Below are positions 1 to 7,451 of a DNA stretch of 30,725 bases, in pieces (the stretch's first letter is position 1; each line of letters begins with the position of its first letter). This DNA is from an uncultured Oscillospiraceae bacterium (GTDB lineage Bacteria; Bacillota; Clostridia; Oscillospirales; JAAYXM01), in contig CAKSEF010000017.1 in NCBI GenBank assembly GCA_934446465.1, forward strand, positions 1 to 30,725. The letters are read 5' to 3'. The notes below the pieces were generated by a model, which saw only the letters and a list, made by a program, of their open reading frames with translations, was not told the DNA's origin and made no database searches. Position numbers and translations under genes: made by a program.

Positions 1-80
1 ACTGAGAACGGACACAACCCAATATGCAATGTTGAGAGCGGGAAGCCGTTCTCGAATTTGGTGAGCAAACACAATCCGAA
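1..80. other. Left edge, unresolved
   Basis: This stretch lies upstream of the first promoter. Frame 1 is open from the edge to a stop at 94-96 and frame 2 to a stop at 62-64. Either could be the tail of a truncated upstream gene, but neither shows a motif I recognise. An 8-base inverted repeat (GAGAACGG at 4-11, CCGTTCTC at 46-53) is present and has no clear role. Confidence 0.2.
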
Positions 81-109
81 TTGCTTTTGGCAGTAAACGG
101 TGATATAAT
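81..109 (+). promoter_or_regulatory. Sigma-A type promoter for the M20 peptidase gene
   Basis: TTGCTT at 81-86 and TATAAT at 104-109 are separated by 17 bases, and a TGA just before the -10 gives an extended -10. Predicted transcription start is near 116, leaving a leader of about 26 bases with the ribosome binding site AAGGAAGG before the ATG at 142. Confidence 0.7.
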
Positions 110-141
110 GTCTATGCTAATTGCAAAAAGGAAGGTTAAAA

Positions 142-1290
142 ATGAAATATGAGCTGACGCGCGGCGTAATACACTATATAGATGAGACAAAAGAAGAAAC
201 AGAAAAGCTGCTTGAGACACTCTGCCGAATTCCGGCACCCTCGAATCATGAAGAGAAGCGTGCGGAGTTCTGCCGTAATTGGTTGGCGTCCAACGGAGCG
301 GAGAATGTGTATATTGATGATGCACTAAACGTGGTTTGCCCGATTAACTGCGAGAACAGAAATGATATAGTTGTTTTTATGGCGCACACAGATACCGTTT
401 TTCCGGACACCGAGCCAATGCCGTTTAACAGCGACGGCGAGTACTTCTACTCTTCCGGGGTCGGCGACGATACGGCATGTCTCGCTATGCTTATGATGAC
501 CGCAAAGTACGTTATAAAAGAAAATTTGAAGCCGGATTGCGGGATTCTTTTTGTTGCAAACAGCGGGGAAGAAGGATTGGGAAATCTCCGCGGTGTGCGG
601 CAGATTATGAAAGATTTTAAAGGCCGCATAGCCTGTGTATACACATTTGACGGGAAATATGATGCCGTAGTAACAACATGCGTCGGCTCGCATCGATACC
701 GCGTAACAGTTAAGACGGAGGGCGGACATTCGTTTAACGCTTTCGGAAACAAAAGTGCGATTCACTTTCTTGCAAAGCTCATAAACAATTTATGCAATCA
801 GAATGTGCCGAAAAAGGAAGGAACAAAGACAACGTACAACGTCGGAGTAATAGAAGGCGGAACCTCAGTCAATACCATTGCACAGGAGGCGTCAATGCTC
901 TATGAGTACCGTTCCGATTCATTTGAAGCTTTAGCTCAGATGAAATCAAATTTTGAAGATGAGTTGAAAAAGATTGCCTGTGAAGGAGTAGAGATTAACA
1001 GCAAATTGATTGGCGAGCGTCCGTGCAGCGACAGTGTCGATGAAAATGTGTTGACAGACATGATAAACAAATGCGTATCGGCACAGGAAAAATACGGAGA
1101 CTGCAAGGTTTCATGCACATCCGGCTCTACCGATTGCAACATCCCGATGTCAATGGGAGTTCCCGCTGTCTGTGCGGGTACATACGACGGACACGGCAGT
1201 CATACCCGCGAAGAAAAGGTTCTTATACAGAGCCTTCCGCGCGGTATGCGTATTACAGCCGAAATTGTGCTTGGATACTTTAATAATTAA
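142..1290 (+). CDS. M20-family metallopeptidase (peptidase T / dipeptidase-like)
   Basis: A 382-residue cytoplasmic zinc-dependent peptidase or amidohydrolase of the M20 family. Visible motifs are the first metal site AHTDTV (His82, Asp84), the bridging aspartate in GVGDD (about 106-110), the catalytic glutamate pair SGEEG (Glu143/144), and the late metal-site regions STDCNIP (about 329-335) and GHGSH (about 350-354). The ATG at 142 is preferred over the TTG at 121 because the ribosome binding site AAGGAAGG (about 128-135) sits correctly before it, and the N-terminus then matches the usual family start. There is no signal peptide. It probably has its own transcript from the promoter at 81-109. 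Substrate specificity (peptide, acyl-amino acid, other) cannot be read from the sequence. It precedes another amide-cleaving enzyme by 131 bases, so the two may be co-expressed. Confidence 0.88.
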   Translation: MKYELTRGVIHYIDETKEETEKLLETLCRIPAPSNHEEKRAEFCRNWLASNGAENVYIDDALNVVCPINCENRNDIVVFMAHTDTVFPDTEPMPFNSDGEYFYSSGVGDDTACLAMLMMTAKYVIKENLKPDCGILFVANSGEEGLGNLRGVRQIMKDFKGRIACVYTFDGKYDAVVTTCVGSHRYRVTVKTEGGHSFNAFGNKSAIHFLAKLINNLCNQNVPKKEGTKTTYNVGVIEGGTSVNTIAQEASMLYEYRSDSFEALAQMKSNFEDELKKIACEGVEINSKLIGERPCSDSVDENVLTDMINKCVSAQEKYGDCKVSCTSGSTDCNIPMSMGVPAVCAGTYDGHGSHTREEKVLIQSLPRGMRITAEIVLGYFNN

Positions 1291-1421
1291 TTTAATAAAA
1301 TAGCTTTCTGCGTAAGGAGCACAGGCAAGACGTTAAAGCGCATCAATTCAAAAAAGTATGGCATACATTAGAGCAGTTTGGAGACAATAAGAAGGAAAAA
1401 TGTGCAAATGGGGAATTGAAA

Positions 1422-2396
1422 ATGTGTACAGCCATAACGTATATGACCGATAACTTTTATTTTGGAAGAAATCTCGACTATGATGCAAGCTACGGCGAAA
1501 GCATAGCTGTGATGCCGCGAAAATTCCCGCTGTGCATGAGAAATTCCGATGTGATAACAAACCACTACGCAATGATAGGAACGGCGCATATGCGGGACGG
1601 ATATCCGCTTTACTACGATGCGGTAAACGAAGAAGGCTTGTGTGTTGCAGGGCTTAACTTCGTCGGGAATGCGTACTACGGCAAGAAATCTCCGAAAAAA
1701 TGCAACGTTGCACAGTTTGAGTTCATACCGTGGCTTTTGGCAAGGTGTGCTGATGTGAACGAAGCACGCGCGGAAATAGAAAACATGAATATGACAAACG
1801 AACGCTACTCCGAAAAGATGCCGCCTGCTCAGCTTCATTGGATTATTGCAGACCGCAGAGAGTGCATAACGCTTGAAATAACAAAGGACGGGTTAAATAT
1901 ATACGACAATGAAATCGGCGTACTGACAAATAATCCTCCGTTTCCTCTTCAAGTGTTCCAACTCAACAATTACAGAGCAATCTCCCCGCGGGAGGGCGAA
2001 AACCGATTTTCCGAAAAACTGAATCTTGAAGCGTACAGCAGAGGAATGGGAGGTATCGGACTTCCGGGGGACTTGTCTTCACAGTCGCGGTTTGTAAGGG
2101 CGGCTTTTGTGAGAGAAAACTCGCTGTCGAAAAACGACGAATTATCAAGCGTCAGTCAGTTTTTTCACATTCTCGGTTCGGTGGAACAAACACGCGGGTG
2201 CTGCGAGACGGGGCAGGGAAAGTACGAAATAACTATATATTCGAGCTGCTGCAATGCGGACAAAGGAATATATTATTACACGACATATAACGACCGACAA
2301 ATTCGCGCAGTTGATATGAATAAAGAAAATCTGAGCGAAAAGAGCATTATTTCATACCCGATGACTGATAAGCAGAATATACTAACCGTAAACTGA
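1422..2396 (+). CDS. Choloylglycine hydrolase family enzyme (bile salt hydrolase / penicillin V acylase-like)
   Basis: A 324-residue Ntn-hydrolase (peptidase family C59) that cleaves an amide bond, typically conjugated bile salts, penicillin V or N-acyl amino acids. Translation begins Met-Cys, so removal of Met1 exposes the catalytic Cys2. The family's active-site set is present: Arg16 and Asp19 (GRNLDYD), Asn79 (AGLNF), Asn171 (LTNNPPF) and Arg223 (the GLPGDLSSQSRF segment). The order and spacing closely follow the known bile salt hydrolase set C2/R18/D21/N82/N175/R228. The ATG at 1422 is chosen over the in-frame TTG at 1416 because it places Cys at position 2 and has GGGGA at 1410-1414. The AGLNF and GLPGDLSS segments favour the bile salt hydrolase branch, but penicillin V acylase or acyl-homoserine-lactone activity remains possible. 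No signal peptide is visible, so it is probably cytoplasmic. The gene converges on a redox operon. Confidence 0.88.
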   Translation: MCTAITYMTDNFYFGRNLDYDASYGESIAVMPRKFPLCMRNSDVITNHYAMIGTAHMRDGYPLYYDAVNEEGLCVAGLNFVGNAYYGKKSPKKCNVAQFEFIPWLLARCADVNEARAEIENMNMTNERYSEKMPPAQLHWIIADRRECITLEITKDGLNIYDNEIGVLTNNPPFPLQVFQLNNYRAISPREGENRFSEKLNLEAYSRGMGGIGLPGDLSSQSRFVRAAFVRENSLSKNDELSSVSQFFHILGSVEQTRGCCETGQGKYEITIYSSCCNADKGIYYYTTYNDRQIRAVDMNKENLSEKSIISYPMTDKQNILTVN

Positions 2397-2433
2397 AAAA
2401 GAGCTTCCGCATTGTGATGCGGAAGCTCTTTTT
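2396..2433. terminator. Bidirectional rho-independent terminator between convergent genes
   Basis: A perfect 17-bp inverted repeat (2396-2412 with 2417-2433) with a TGTG loop. It is A-rich on the left flank and T-rich on the right, so it can terminate in both directions. The stop codons of the two convergent genes lie at its outer edges (TGA at 2394-2396; minus-strand TAA at 2432-2434). Confidence 0.9.
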
Positions 2434-4336
2434 AATATATATTCTTGTTTTCTCGGTAGGAACGCCATACATTTTCAAAGAAGTCTATATTGTTCGGAAT
2501 ATCGCGCACAGGGCGCGAAACACAGCTAAAGGTGTCCCCGTCAAGGGACGTTTCCTGAACATAAGCGCGTGTGTTCCCGCACTCGGGAGAGAATCTGAAT
2601 ACTTCCTCGAGACCGTCGCGCAAGTCGCCGTCCCTGTCGTAGTAGAGCGCAGAACCGCGCGTACCATCGCCGTTTTCCGCATAATCTATCATTGCCGTAA
2701 GAACTGATTTCTGAGTTACGAGAGTGTCCTTGAGCTTGTAATACTTATAGAAGTTCGATTCACTGCTTATATGCACGTTGTCTGAGAGAGACTTAAGCTC
2801 GACGGATACTTCGGCAAGCGCTTTTTTCATGTCATCAACATTGCGTATTGCTGCCGCGCTGTCGCTCATTCTTCGGCGAGCTGACAAAATCAGGTCATCG
2901 GCATTGTCGCTCTCTGATTTGATTTTTTTGAGGATTTCGGAATTTAAAGCATATGCCGAAGTGAGCGCAGTTTCAAATGCCGTATGTTCCGAAATTCTCG
3001 GATGCGCGCAAATATATTGCGCGGCCCTGAGCGAGCCAACTTGCCCGGCGTTCAGTGCAGAACCGCCGGGACGCGTTACTCCGTGAGTGCCGGCACATTC
3101 ACCCGCGGCAAAAAGTCCGGCAGTCGATGTCTGCCACCACATATCGACAGCAATTCCGCCGTTATGGTGCTGGGCGCAGAGTGCTATTTCGAGATACTCT
3201 TTTGTTATATCAAGTCCTTTTGCCGCGTAAAGATCAATCGCAGGTGCGTTTATTAGCATCAGGCGCTCCGTCGGTGTTCCGAAACATGCCCCCGCTTTTG
3301 AAAGATATAAATATGCCTCGTCAGAAAGCTTTCCATAGTCAATACTTTCGAGATTGAACGGGTTCTTCGTAAAGTCAAGGTAAACACGTCGGTTTCGGAG
3401 AACGCATTCACGGTAAACAAGAAGGTCTATTACCGATGAGCCGGACAAGACTTTTTTGCTGTCGAACGGCCATTGATACCCTTTGAGAAACACAAGTGAA
3501 AGGGCTTCGTAAATATCATCAAAGTACTCCGCAAGAAATTCGTGTTCCGCTCCGTCTGTGTCGATTGAAACAAACCGAGGCAAAACCTGCATGTACGTTC
3601 CTGAAACATTCCAGCGCGGGTTTACAGAGGCAAGTCCGTACTGCCATTCCGTGAGGTTTTGGGCTTTTGCTCCCGCGAGAAGCGCAAGGCTTGTACTTCC
3701 CGTATGACACTCGGGGAAAACGCTGTCGGCATAAATTCCCGCAGGTCCGCCTGTTGCAAGTATCACGGATGGACATTCAAAAGCAATAAGCTCACCGCTT
3801 CTCACGTCTAATGCAAGGAGACCGCAGACGGAATTATTGCAAGTTAGGATTTCAACGGCAAGGAGACCGTCAAAAATCTCTGCGCCGAGTCTTTTTGCCC
3901 TTTTTTCCAGTGCTTCCGTCATTAGCTTTGATGTGAGCGGGCCTACGGAAGTTGCACGCTCGAACGGATCGTGGTCGGTTTTATAGCCTATGTACTCGCC
4001 GTATCTGTTTACGGGAAACTCCACACCCGCCTCACATAGATTCATGAAACATCTTACGGACAGCGCAGCCTCACAGAGCGCGTTATCTCCGTCAACGCTC
4101 CCGCCTGCAAAAAGATTTTCCGCCATTTTGCGCACGCTGTCGGGGCTGTCGCCGGAAAGACCGAGCTTGTAGTATGTCTGCTTGTCGCTTCCCGTGTTTC
4201 GCGAGGTTCCGCACAAAATCCCTTCGGTAATAACGGCGGCATTTAAAGAAGAACCGCCCTCTTTTATACGGCAGATTGCATTGTATCCCGCAGCGCCTGT
4301 GCCTACAACGAGTACGTCATATTTGTAAGTTTTCAT
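2432..4336 (-). CDS. FAD-dependent oxidoreductase, fumarate reductase/succinate dehydrogenase flavoprotein-like
   Basis: A 634-residue soluble flavoprotein. The N-terminal dinucleotide-binding fold carries GTGAAG (12-17). Further FAD-domain motifs are ATGGPAG (194-200), AQHHNGGIAVD (388-398) and the long FAD signature GLFAAGECAGTHGVTRPGG (407-425) seen in fumarate reductase, L-aspartate oxidase and related reductases. There is no signal peptide and no heme domain. It is the last gene of a three-gene operon. The SDR stop lies 3 bases upstream of its ATG and its ribosome binding site CGGAGG is inside the SDR gene, so translation is coupled. The family oxidises or reduces C-C bonds next to carbonyl or carboxyl groups. 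Tetrahydrodaidzein reductase and BaiJ-type bile acid proteins are relatives by class. The exact substrate is unknown. Confidence 0.85.
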   Translation of the reverse strand: MKTYKYDVLVVGTGAAGYNAICRIKEGGSSLNAAVITEGILCGTSRNTGSDKQTYYKLGLSGDSPDSVRKMAENLFAGGSVDGDNALCEAALSVRCFMNLCEAGVEFPVNRYGEYIGYKTDHDPFERATSVGPLTSKLMTEALEKRAKRLGAEIFDGLLAVEILTCNNSVCGLLALDVRSGELIAFECPSVILATGGPAGIYADSVFPECHTGSTSLALLAGAKAQNLTEWQYGLASVNPRWNVSGTYMQVLPRFVSIDTDGAEHEFLAEYFDDIYEALSLVFLKGYQWPFDSKKVLSGSSVIDLLVYRECVLRNRRVYLDFTKNPFNLESIDYGKLSDEAYLYLSKAGACFGTPTERLMLINAPAIDLYAAKGLDITKEYLEIALCAQHHNGGIAVDMWWQTSTAGLFAAGECAGTHGVTRPGGSALNAGQVGSLRAAQYICAHPRISEHTAFETALTSAYALNSEILKKIKSESDNADDLILSARRRMSDSAAAIRNVDDMKKALAEVSVELKSLSDNVHISSESNFYKYYKLKDTLVTQKSVLTAMIDYAENGDGTRGSALYYDRDGDLRDGLEEVFRFSPECGNTRAYVQETSLDGDTFSCVSRPVRDIPNNIDFFENVWRSYRENKNIY

Positions 4337-4339
4337 GTA

Positions 4340-5077
4340 TTACAGCCTCCGAATGTGGAAACCGCCGTCAACGTCTATCGACTGACCGGTAACATACGGA
4401 AGAGAACCGTTGACAAGTGAGTATACGGCTTCGGCAATGTCCTCGGGATGCCCCCAGCGCTTTATCGGAAGAAGCCCTCCGTCTATCAGTGCATCGTATT
4501 TTGCTTTTACTGTCTCGGTCATGCCTGTTGCAATTATTCCGGGACGTATTTCATTTACGGGTATGCCGTATTCCGCGAGCCTGTCGGCAAACAGTGCCGT
4601 AATCATTGAAACGCCAGCCTTGGATATGCAATACTCACCGCGGCTTACGGAGCTTGTGTATGCCGACATTGAGGAAATATTTACTATACAGCCCTTGTTT
4701 TCGCCGTCATTTTTAATCATGACATTTGCGGTGGCCTGCGTCAGAAACATAGTTCCCTTTGTGTTTATATTCATTACAAAGTCGTAGCTTTCCTCGGTCA
4801 TTTCAAGAATGTCCTTGCGAACCTTCGGCGCAACACCCGCAACGTTTACAAGAATGTCAATCCGTCCGAATTTGTCAATCGCGGTTTTTATGTATGCGTT
4901 TCGGCTTTCTGATTTTGAGAGGTCTCCGCAGAAATATGTAAAATCGCCGTCAGGGGTATTCGGCATTTTTGGCAGTACGTCCATTCCGACAACGGACATA
5001 CCGCAATCAAGGAGCTTCTTCGCAACAGCACTGCCGATTCCGCCTGCGACTCCTGTAACTAATGCAACTTTGTTCAT
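4340..5077 (-). CDS. Short-chain dehydrogenase/reductase (SDR family)
   Basis: A 245-residue classical SDR. Seen motifs are the nucleotide-binding TGVAGGIG (8-15), an aspartate after the second strand (Asp33) that favours NAD(H), NVAG (78-81), catalytic Ser near 135-136, the YCISK active-site segment (Tyr149, Lys153) and RPG (178-180). It resembles FabG and hydroxysteroid dehydrogenases in size and layout. The start ATG overlaps the stop of the upstream OYE-type gene by one base (TAATG), with ribosome binding site AGAGGTGA just before it, indicating translational coupling. By context it probably interconverts a ketone and an alcohol in the same pathway as its two neighbours. A general fatty acid synthesis role is less likely because no fab genes are nearby. 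Confidence 0.9.
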   Translation of the reverse strand: MNKVALVTGVAGGIGSAVAKKLLDCGMSVVGMDVLPKMPNTPDGDFTYFCGDLSKSESRNAYIKTAIDKFGRIDILVNVAGVAPKVRKDILEMTEESYDFVMNINTKGTMFLTQATANVMIKNDGENKGCIVNISSMSAYTSSVSRGEYCISKAGVSMITALFADRLAEYGIPVNEIRPGIIATGMTETVKAKYDALIDGGLLPIKRWGHPEDIAEAVYSLVNGSLPYVTGQSIDVDGGFHIRRL

Positions 5078-6408
5078 TACTTTTCACCTCTGCAATATTT
5101 GTTATATATGGGAAGATAAACGGACTTATCGCGTATCACGCATCCGGGAGTGCCTCCCGCGCGCATGATTTCCGTGCACTTTGAACAGCAGATACAGCAT
5201 TTGTCCTTGTCCATGTGCCCGTCATTTAAAATATCATGCGGGAATGATGGGTAGGCAAAAGCCTGTCTTCCGAATCCGGCATAGTCAAATCCGCCGTCTT
5301 TTATAAATGCCGCGGCTACGTTCGGCGCCGCAACGCCGAGATACGAAAGCGCGGAACATATTATCTTCATGTCGGGAAGCACTTTTTTGAGCTTCGCCGT
5401 TCCGTTTAAAATTCTCGCAACACCGACAAGCGGGTGTTCGTCCGGCGAATATGCGCCCATTGTAAAAGGACGGTTGACGTGCGGATTAAAATAGGGATTT
5501 CCCATGGAGATGTTTAAAACGGAAACCCCGTAAGAGTATAACTCGCGTATGAGCCACTCGGGCTCCGTCGGGTCAAATTCCAAACCGCCGTCTCTGCTCA
5601 CGCCGAAGCCGTAAGGATATGGGAAACCGTCATACATATTCACGCGCGAAGAAGCTATGAATCCGCTGTTTGTGCTTTCAATTACGCCCTTTATACTCTC
5701 TCGCAGGAGACGCGTGCGGTTTTCAAGGCTTCCGCCGTATCTCCCTTCGCGCGTGTACGCAGAGAGGAGCTCACTGTTTAAATACCGATGACAGCACTTT
5801 ATGTCAACGCCGTCAAACCCCGCTTTCTCCGCAAGTACCGTGCCTCCGACGAGCGCGTCTCTGACTGAATCGAGATATTCGTCCGACAATATTCTGTCCG
5901 ATGATATCGGACAGTCTTTTTCAAAAATCGGATTATTATATGCAATGAGCGGTTCCGGTTTCCCATGCGGTTTGCTGTATCTTCCGGAATGGGTAATCTG
6001 CATTATGAGAAGCGGAGTGTGCCCGTTTTTTTTCATCGCGGTCTCGCGTATGTTTTCGTCAATCTCTTTGAAGCTGTCAAGATTTGAACCGTTGATATAC
6101 AACTGATGTGGGTTTGCGCGTCCCTCGGGGAGAACTGCCGTTGCTTCAAACCAGATTATGCCGGCGTCGCTTTCCGCAAATCTCGCATATCTGCGTTTTG
6201 TGAGTTCGTCGGGTTTTCCGTCGGAAGTCCCGTCGCAGCCCTCCATTGCCTGAAGGGCAATTCTGTTTGGAATATTTTTTTTGTTCACCGATGATGACTC
6301 GCCTAGAACGGAAATATCCTCGGAAAACGGAAGATTCAAGCCGAGTTCGCTGTTCCGTGCCCTAAAATCTTCCGATGAAAAAAACACTTTACGGTTAATA
6401 ATTACCAC
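5077..6408 (-). CDS. OYE-type NADH:flavin oxidoreductase with 4Fe-4S motif
   Basis: A 443-residue FMN-type TIM-barrel reductase of the Old Yellow Enzyme/2,4-dienoyl-CoA reductase class. Seen are NRIALQAM near 48-55, MQITHSGRYS (136-145), an HRYL variant of the usual HGYL (about 207-210) and RYGGSLENR (223-231). The C-terminal cysteines 404, 407, 411 and 423 fit CX2CX3CX11C exactly, the 4Fe-4S signature of the dienoyl-CoA reductase, BaiCD/BaiH and daidzein reductase branch. Unlike those roughly 640-670-residue enzymes it ends about 20 residues after the last cluster cysteine and lacks the C-terminal FAD/NAD domains, so electrons may come from a partner. It is first in the operon. The GTG at 6408 overlaps its only good Shine-Dalgarno sequence, so the true start is uncertain. 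Confidence 0.85.
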   Translation of the reverse strand: MVIINRKVFFSSEDFRARNSELGLNLPFSEDISVLGESSSVNKKNIPNRIALQAMEGCDGTSDGKPDELTKRRYARFAESDAGIIWFEATAVLPEGRANPHQLYINGSNLDSFKEIDENIRETAMKKNGHTPLLIMQITHSGRYSKPHGKPEPLIAYNNPIFEKDCPISSDRILSDEYLDSVRDALVGGTVLAEKAGFDGVDIKCCHRYLNSELLSAYTREGRYGGSLENRTRLLRESIKGVIESTNSGFIASSRVNMYDGFPYPYGFGVSRDGGLEFDPTEPEWLIRELYSYGVSVLNISMGNPYFNPHVNRPFTMGAYSPDEHPLVGVARILNGTAKLKKVLPDMKIICSALSYLGVAAPNVAAAFIKDGGFDYAGFGRQAFAYPSFPHDILNDGHMDKDKCCICCSKCTEIMRAGGTPGCVIRDKSVYLPIYNKYCRGEK

Positions 6409-6472
6409 CTCTAACTACATTCTACAAGCACAGTTTGAATGAGAATATACATATCCTGCCTTATTGTATGTA

Positions 6473-6495
6473 TTTTTTGCAAAAAACAGTTGCAA
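6473..6495. promoter_or_regulatory. Candidate operator in the OYE/AraC divergent spacer
   Basis: A perfect 14-base palindrome TTTTTTGCAAAAAA (6473-6486) is followed by a second TTGCAA (6490-6495), putting two TTGCAA copies 13 bases apart. The second copy doubles as the -35 of the AraC-gene promoter. Position and symmetry suggest an operator, possibly for the AraC-family protein itself. This is inference only. Confidence 0.35.
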
Positions 6496-6517
6496 GAAAG
6501 AAACGATGTGATAGAAT
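6490..6517 (+). promoter_or_regulatory. Promoter of the AraC-family regulator gene
   Basis: TTGCAA (6490-6495), 16 bases, TAGAAT (6512-6517). The predicted start near 6524 leaves a very short leader that begins at the ribosome binding site GGGGTGA (6524-6530). Confidence 0.55.
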
Positions 6518-6535
6518 ATAAGCGGGGTGAGACGC

Positions 6536-7342
6536 ATGGAGAGTATAGTTCGTTCGGCAAAATATACGAGTTCATCACTTGACGGGAGAATACACCATCA
6601 CGACTGCCATGAAATAATCTTTGTTACGGACGGAAGCGCAGAAACGAAACTTGACGGAAGAAAAAGAACTATCCGACGCGGAGATATACTCATAGTAAGC
6701 CGTTTCGAGGAGCATTTTGTGGGAAATATAAGCAGCGATTATAAAAGATACATATTGTTTATCAATCCCGCAATCAAAAGCGGAGGCAAGCAAAGAATGT
6801 TTTCGCTCCTGTTTAATCGCCCAAAGGGGTTCAGCAACATTGTCGGCACCGGCAGCAGAATGAGAGAAATTGAAGATATTTTCAAGAGAATAATAGCGGA
6901 AAAGAATGAGAGCAAAGATTTGCAGGACGATATGCTTGAATTGCTCGTTTCCGAGCTTTTAATAATGATTTACAGATGCTCTCCCAAATATGAACTTCCG
7001 ACCGAAAATGCGGCATACACCGTGGTTTTACAGATACAGGAGACGATAGCGGAAAACATAAAAAAGCAGTATTCCCTCAACGCAATGTCAAGAGAGTACG
7101 GAATAAGCGTTTCGTCATTGTCTCACAACTTTAAAAGAATAACGGGAATGAGCGTTATGGAATACATTTTCTCGTGCAGGTTTGCAGAAGCAAAAAAGAT
7201 GCTTGTCGGAACGAGCATGAGTATAGGTGAGATAGTTGAGGAATGCGGTTTCAGCGATTGCAGTAACTTCGGAAGAACATTTAAGAGACAATTCGGAATG
7301 CCACCGAGCAAATACAGGGCGAAATATTCTGCCGTCAGATGA
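6536..7342 (+). CDS. AraC-family transcriptional regulator
   Basis: A 268-residue regulator. An N-terminal cupin-like sensing domain (about 15-90; histidines in RIHHHDCHE and the RRGDILIV strand) is followed by a linker and a C-terminal double helix-turn-helix DNA-binding domain (about 165-265). That domain includes the typical second-helix segment IGEIVEECGFSDCSNFGRTF and the PPSKYR ending. The ATG at 6536 is preferred to the GTG at 6527 because GGGGTGA (6524-6530) is then a correctly spaced ribosome binding site. It is divergent from the OYE-SDR-flavoprotein operon with a 127-base spacer, the standard arrangement for a dedicated activator responding to the pathway substrate. The ligand is unknown. 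Confidence 0.9.
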   Translation: MESIVRSAKYTSSSLDGRIHHHDCHEIIFVTDGSAETKLDGRKRTIRRGDILIVSRFEEHFVGNISSDYKRYILFINPAIKSGGKQRMFSLLFNRPKGFSNIVGTGSRMREIEDIFKRIIAEKNESKDLQDDMLELLVSELLIMIYRCSPKYELPTENAAYTVVLQIQETIAENIKKQYSLNAMSREYGISVSSLSHNFKRITGMSVMEYIFSCRFAEAKKMLVGTSMSIGEIVEECGFSDCSNFGRTFKRQFGMPPSKYRAKYSAVR

Positions 7343-7388
7343 GTTGTTTAACATTGTATGAAAAAAGTTCAAAAAACGGTCGAATGTG

Positions 7389-7417
7389 TTGACAGTACAT
7401 GCCTGCGGATTTATAAT
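7389..7417 (+). promoter_or_regulatory. Consensus sigma-A promoter of pyk
   Basis: TTGACA (7389-7394), exactly 17 bases, TATAAT (7412-7417): a perfect housekeeping promoter. Transcription should start near 7424. The ribosome binding site AGGTGA lies at about 7439-7444 before the ATG at 7452. Confidence 0.9.
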
Positions 7418-7451
7418 AATTTTATAAATTTTTTTGATAGGTGAATATTAA

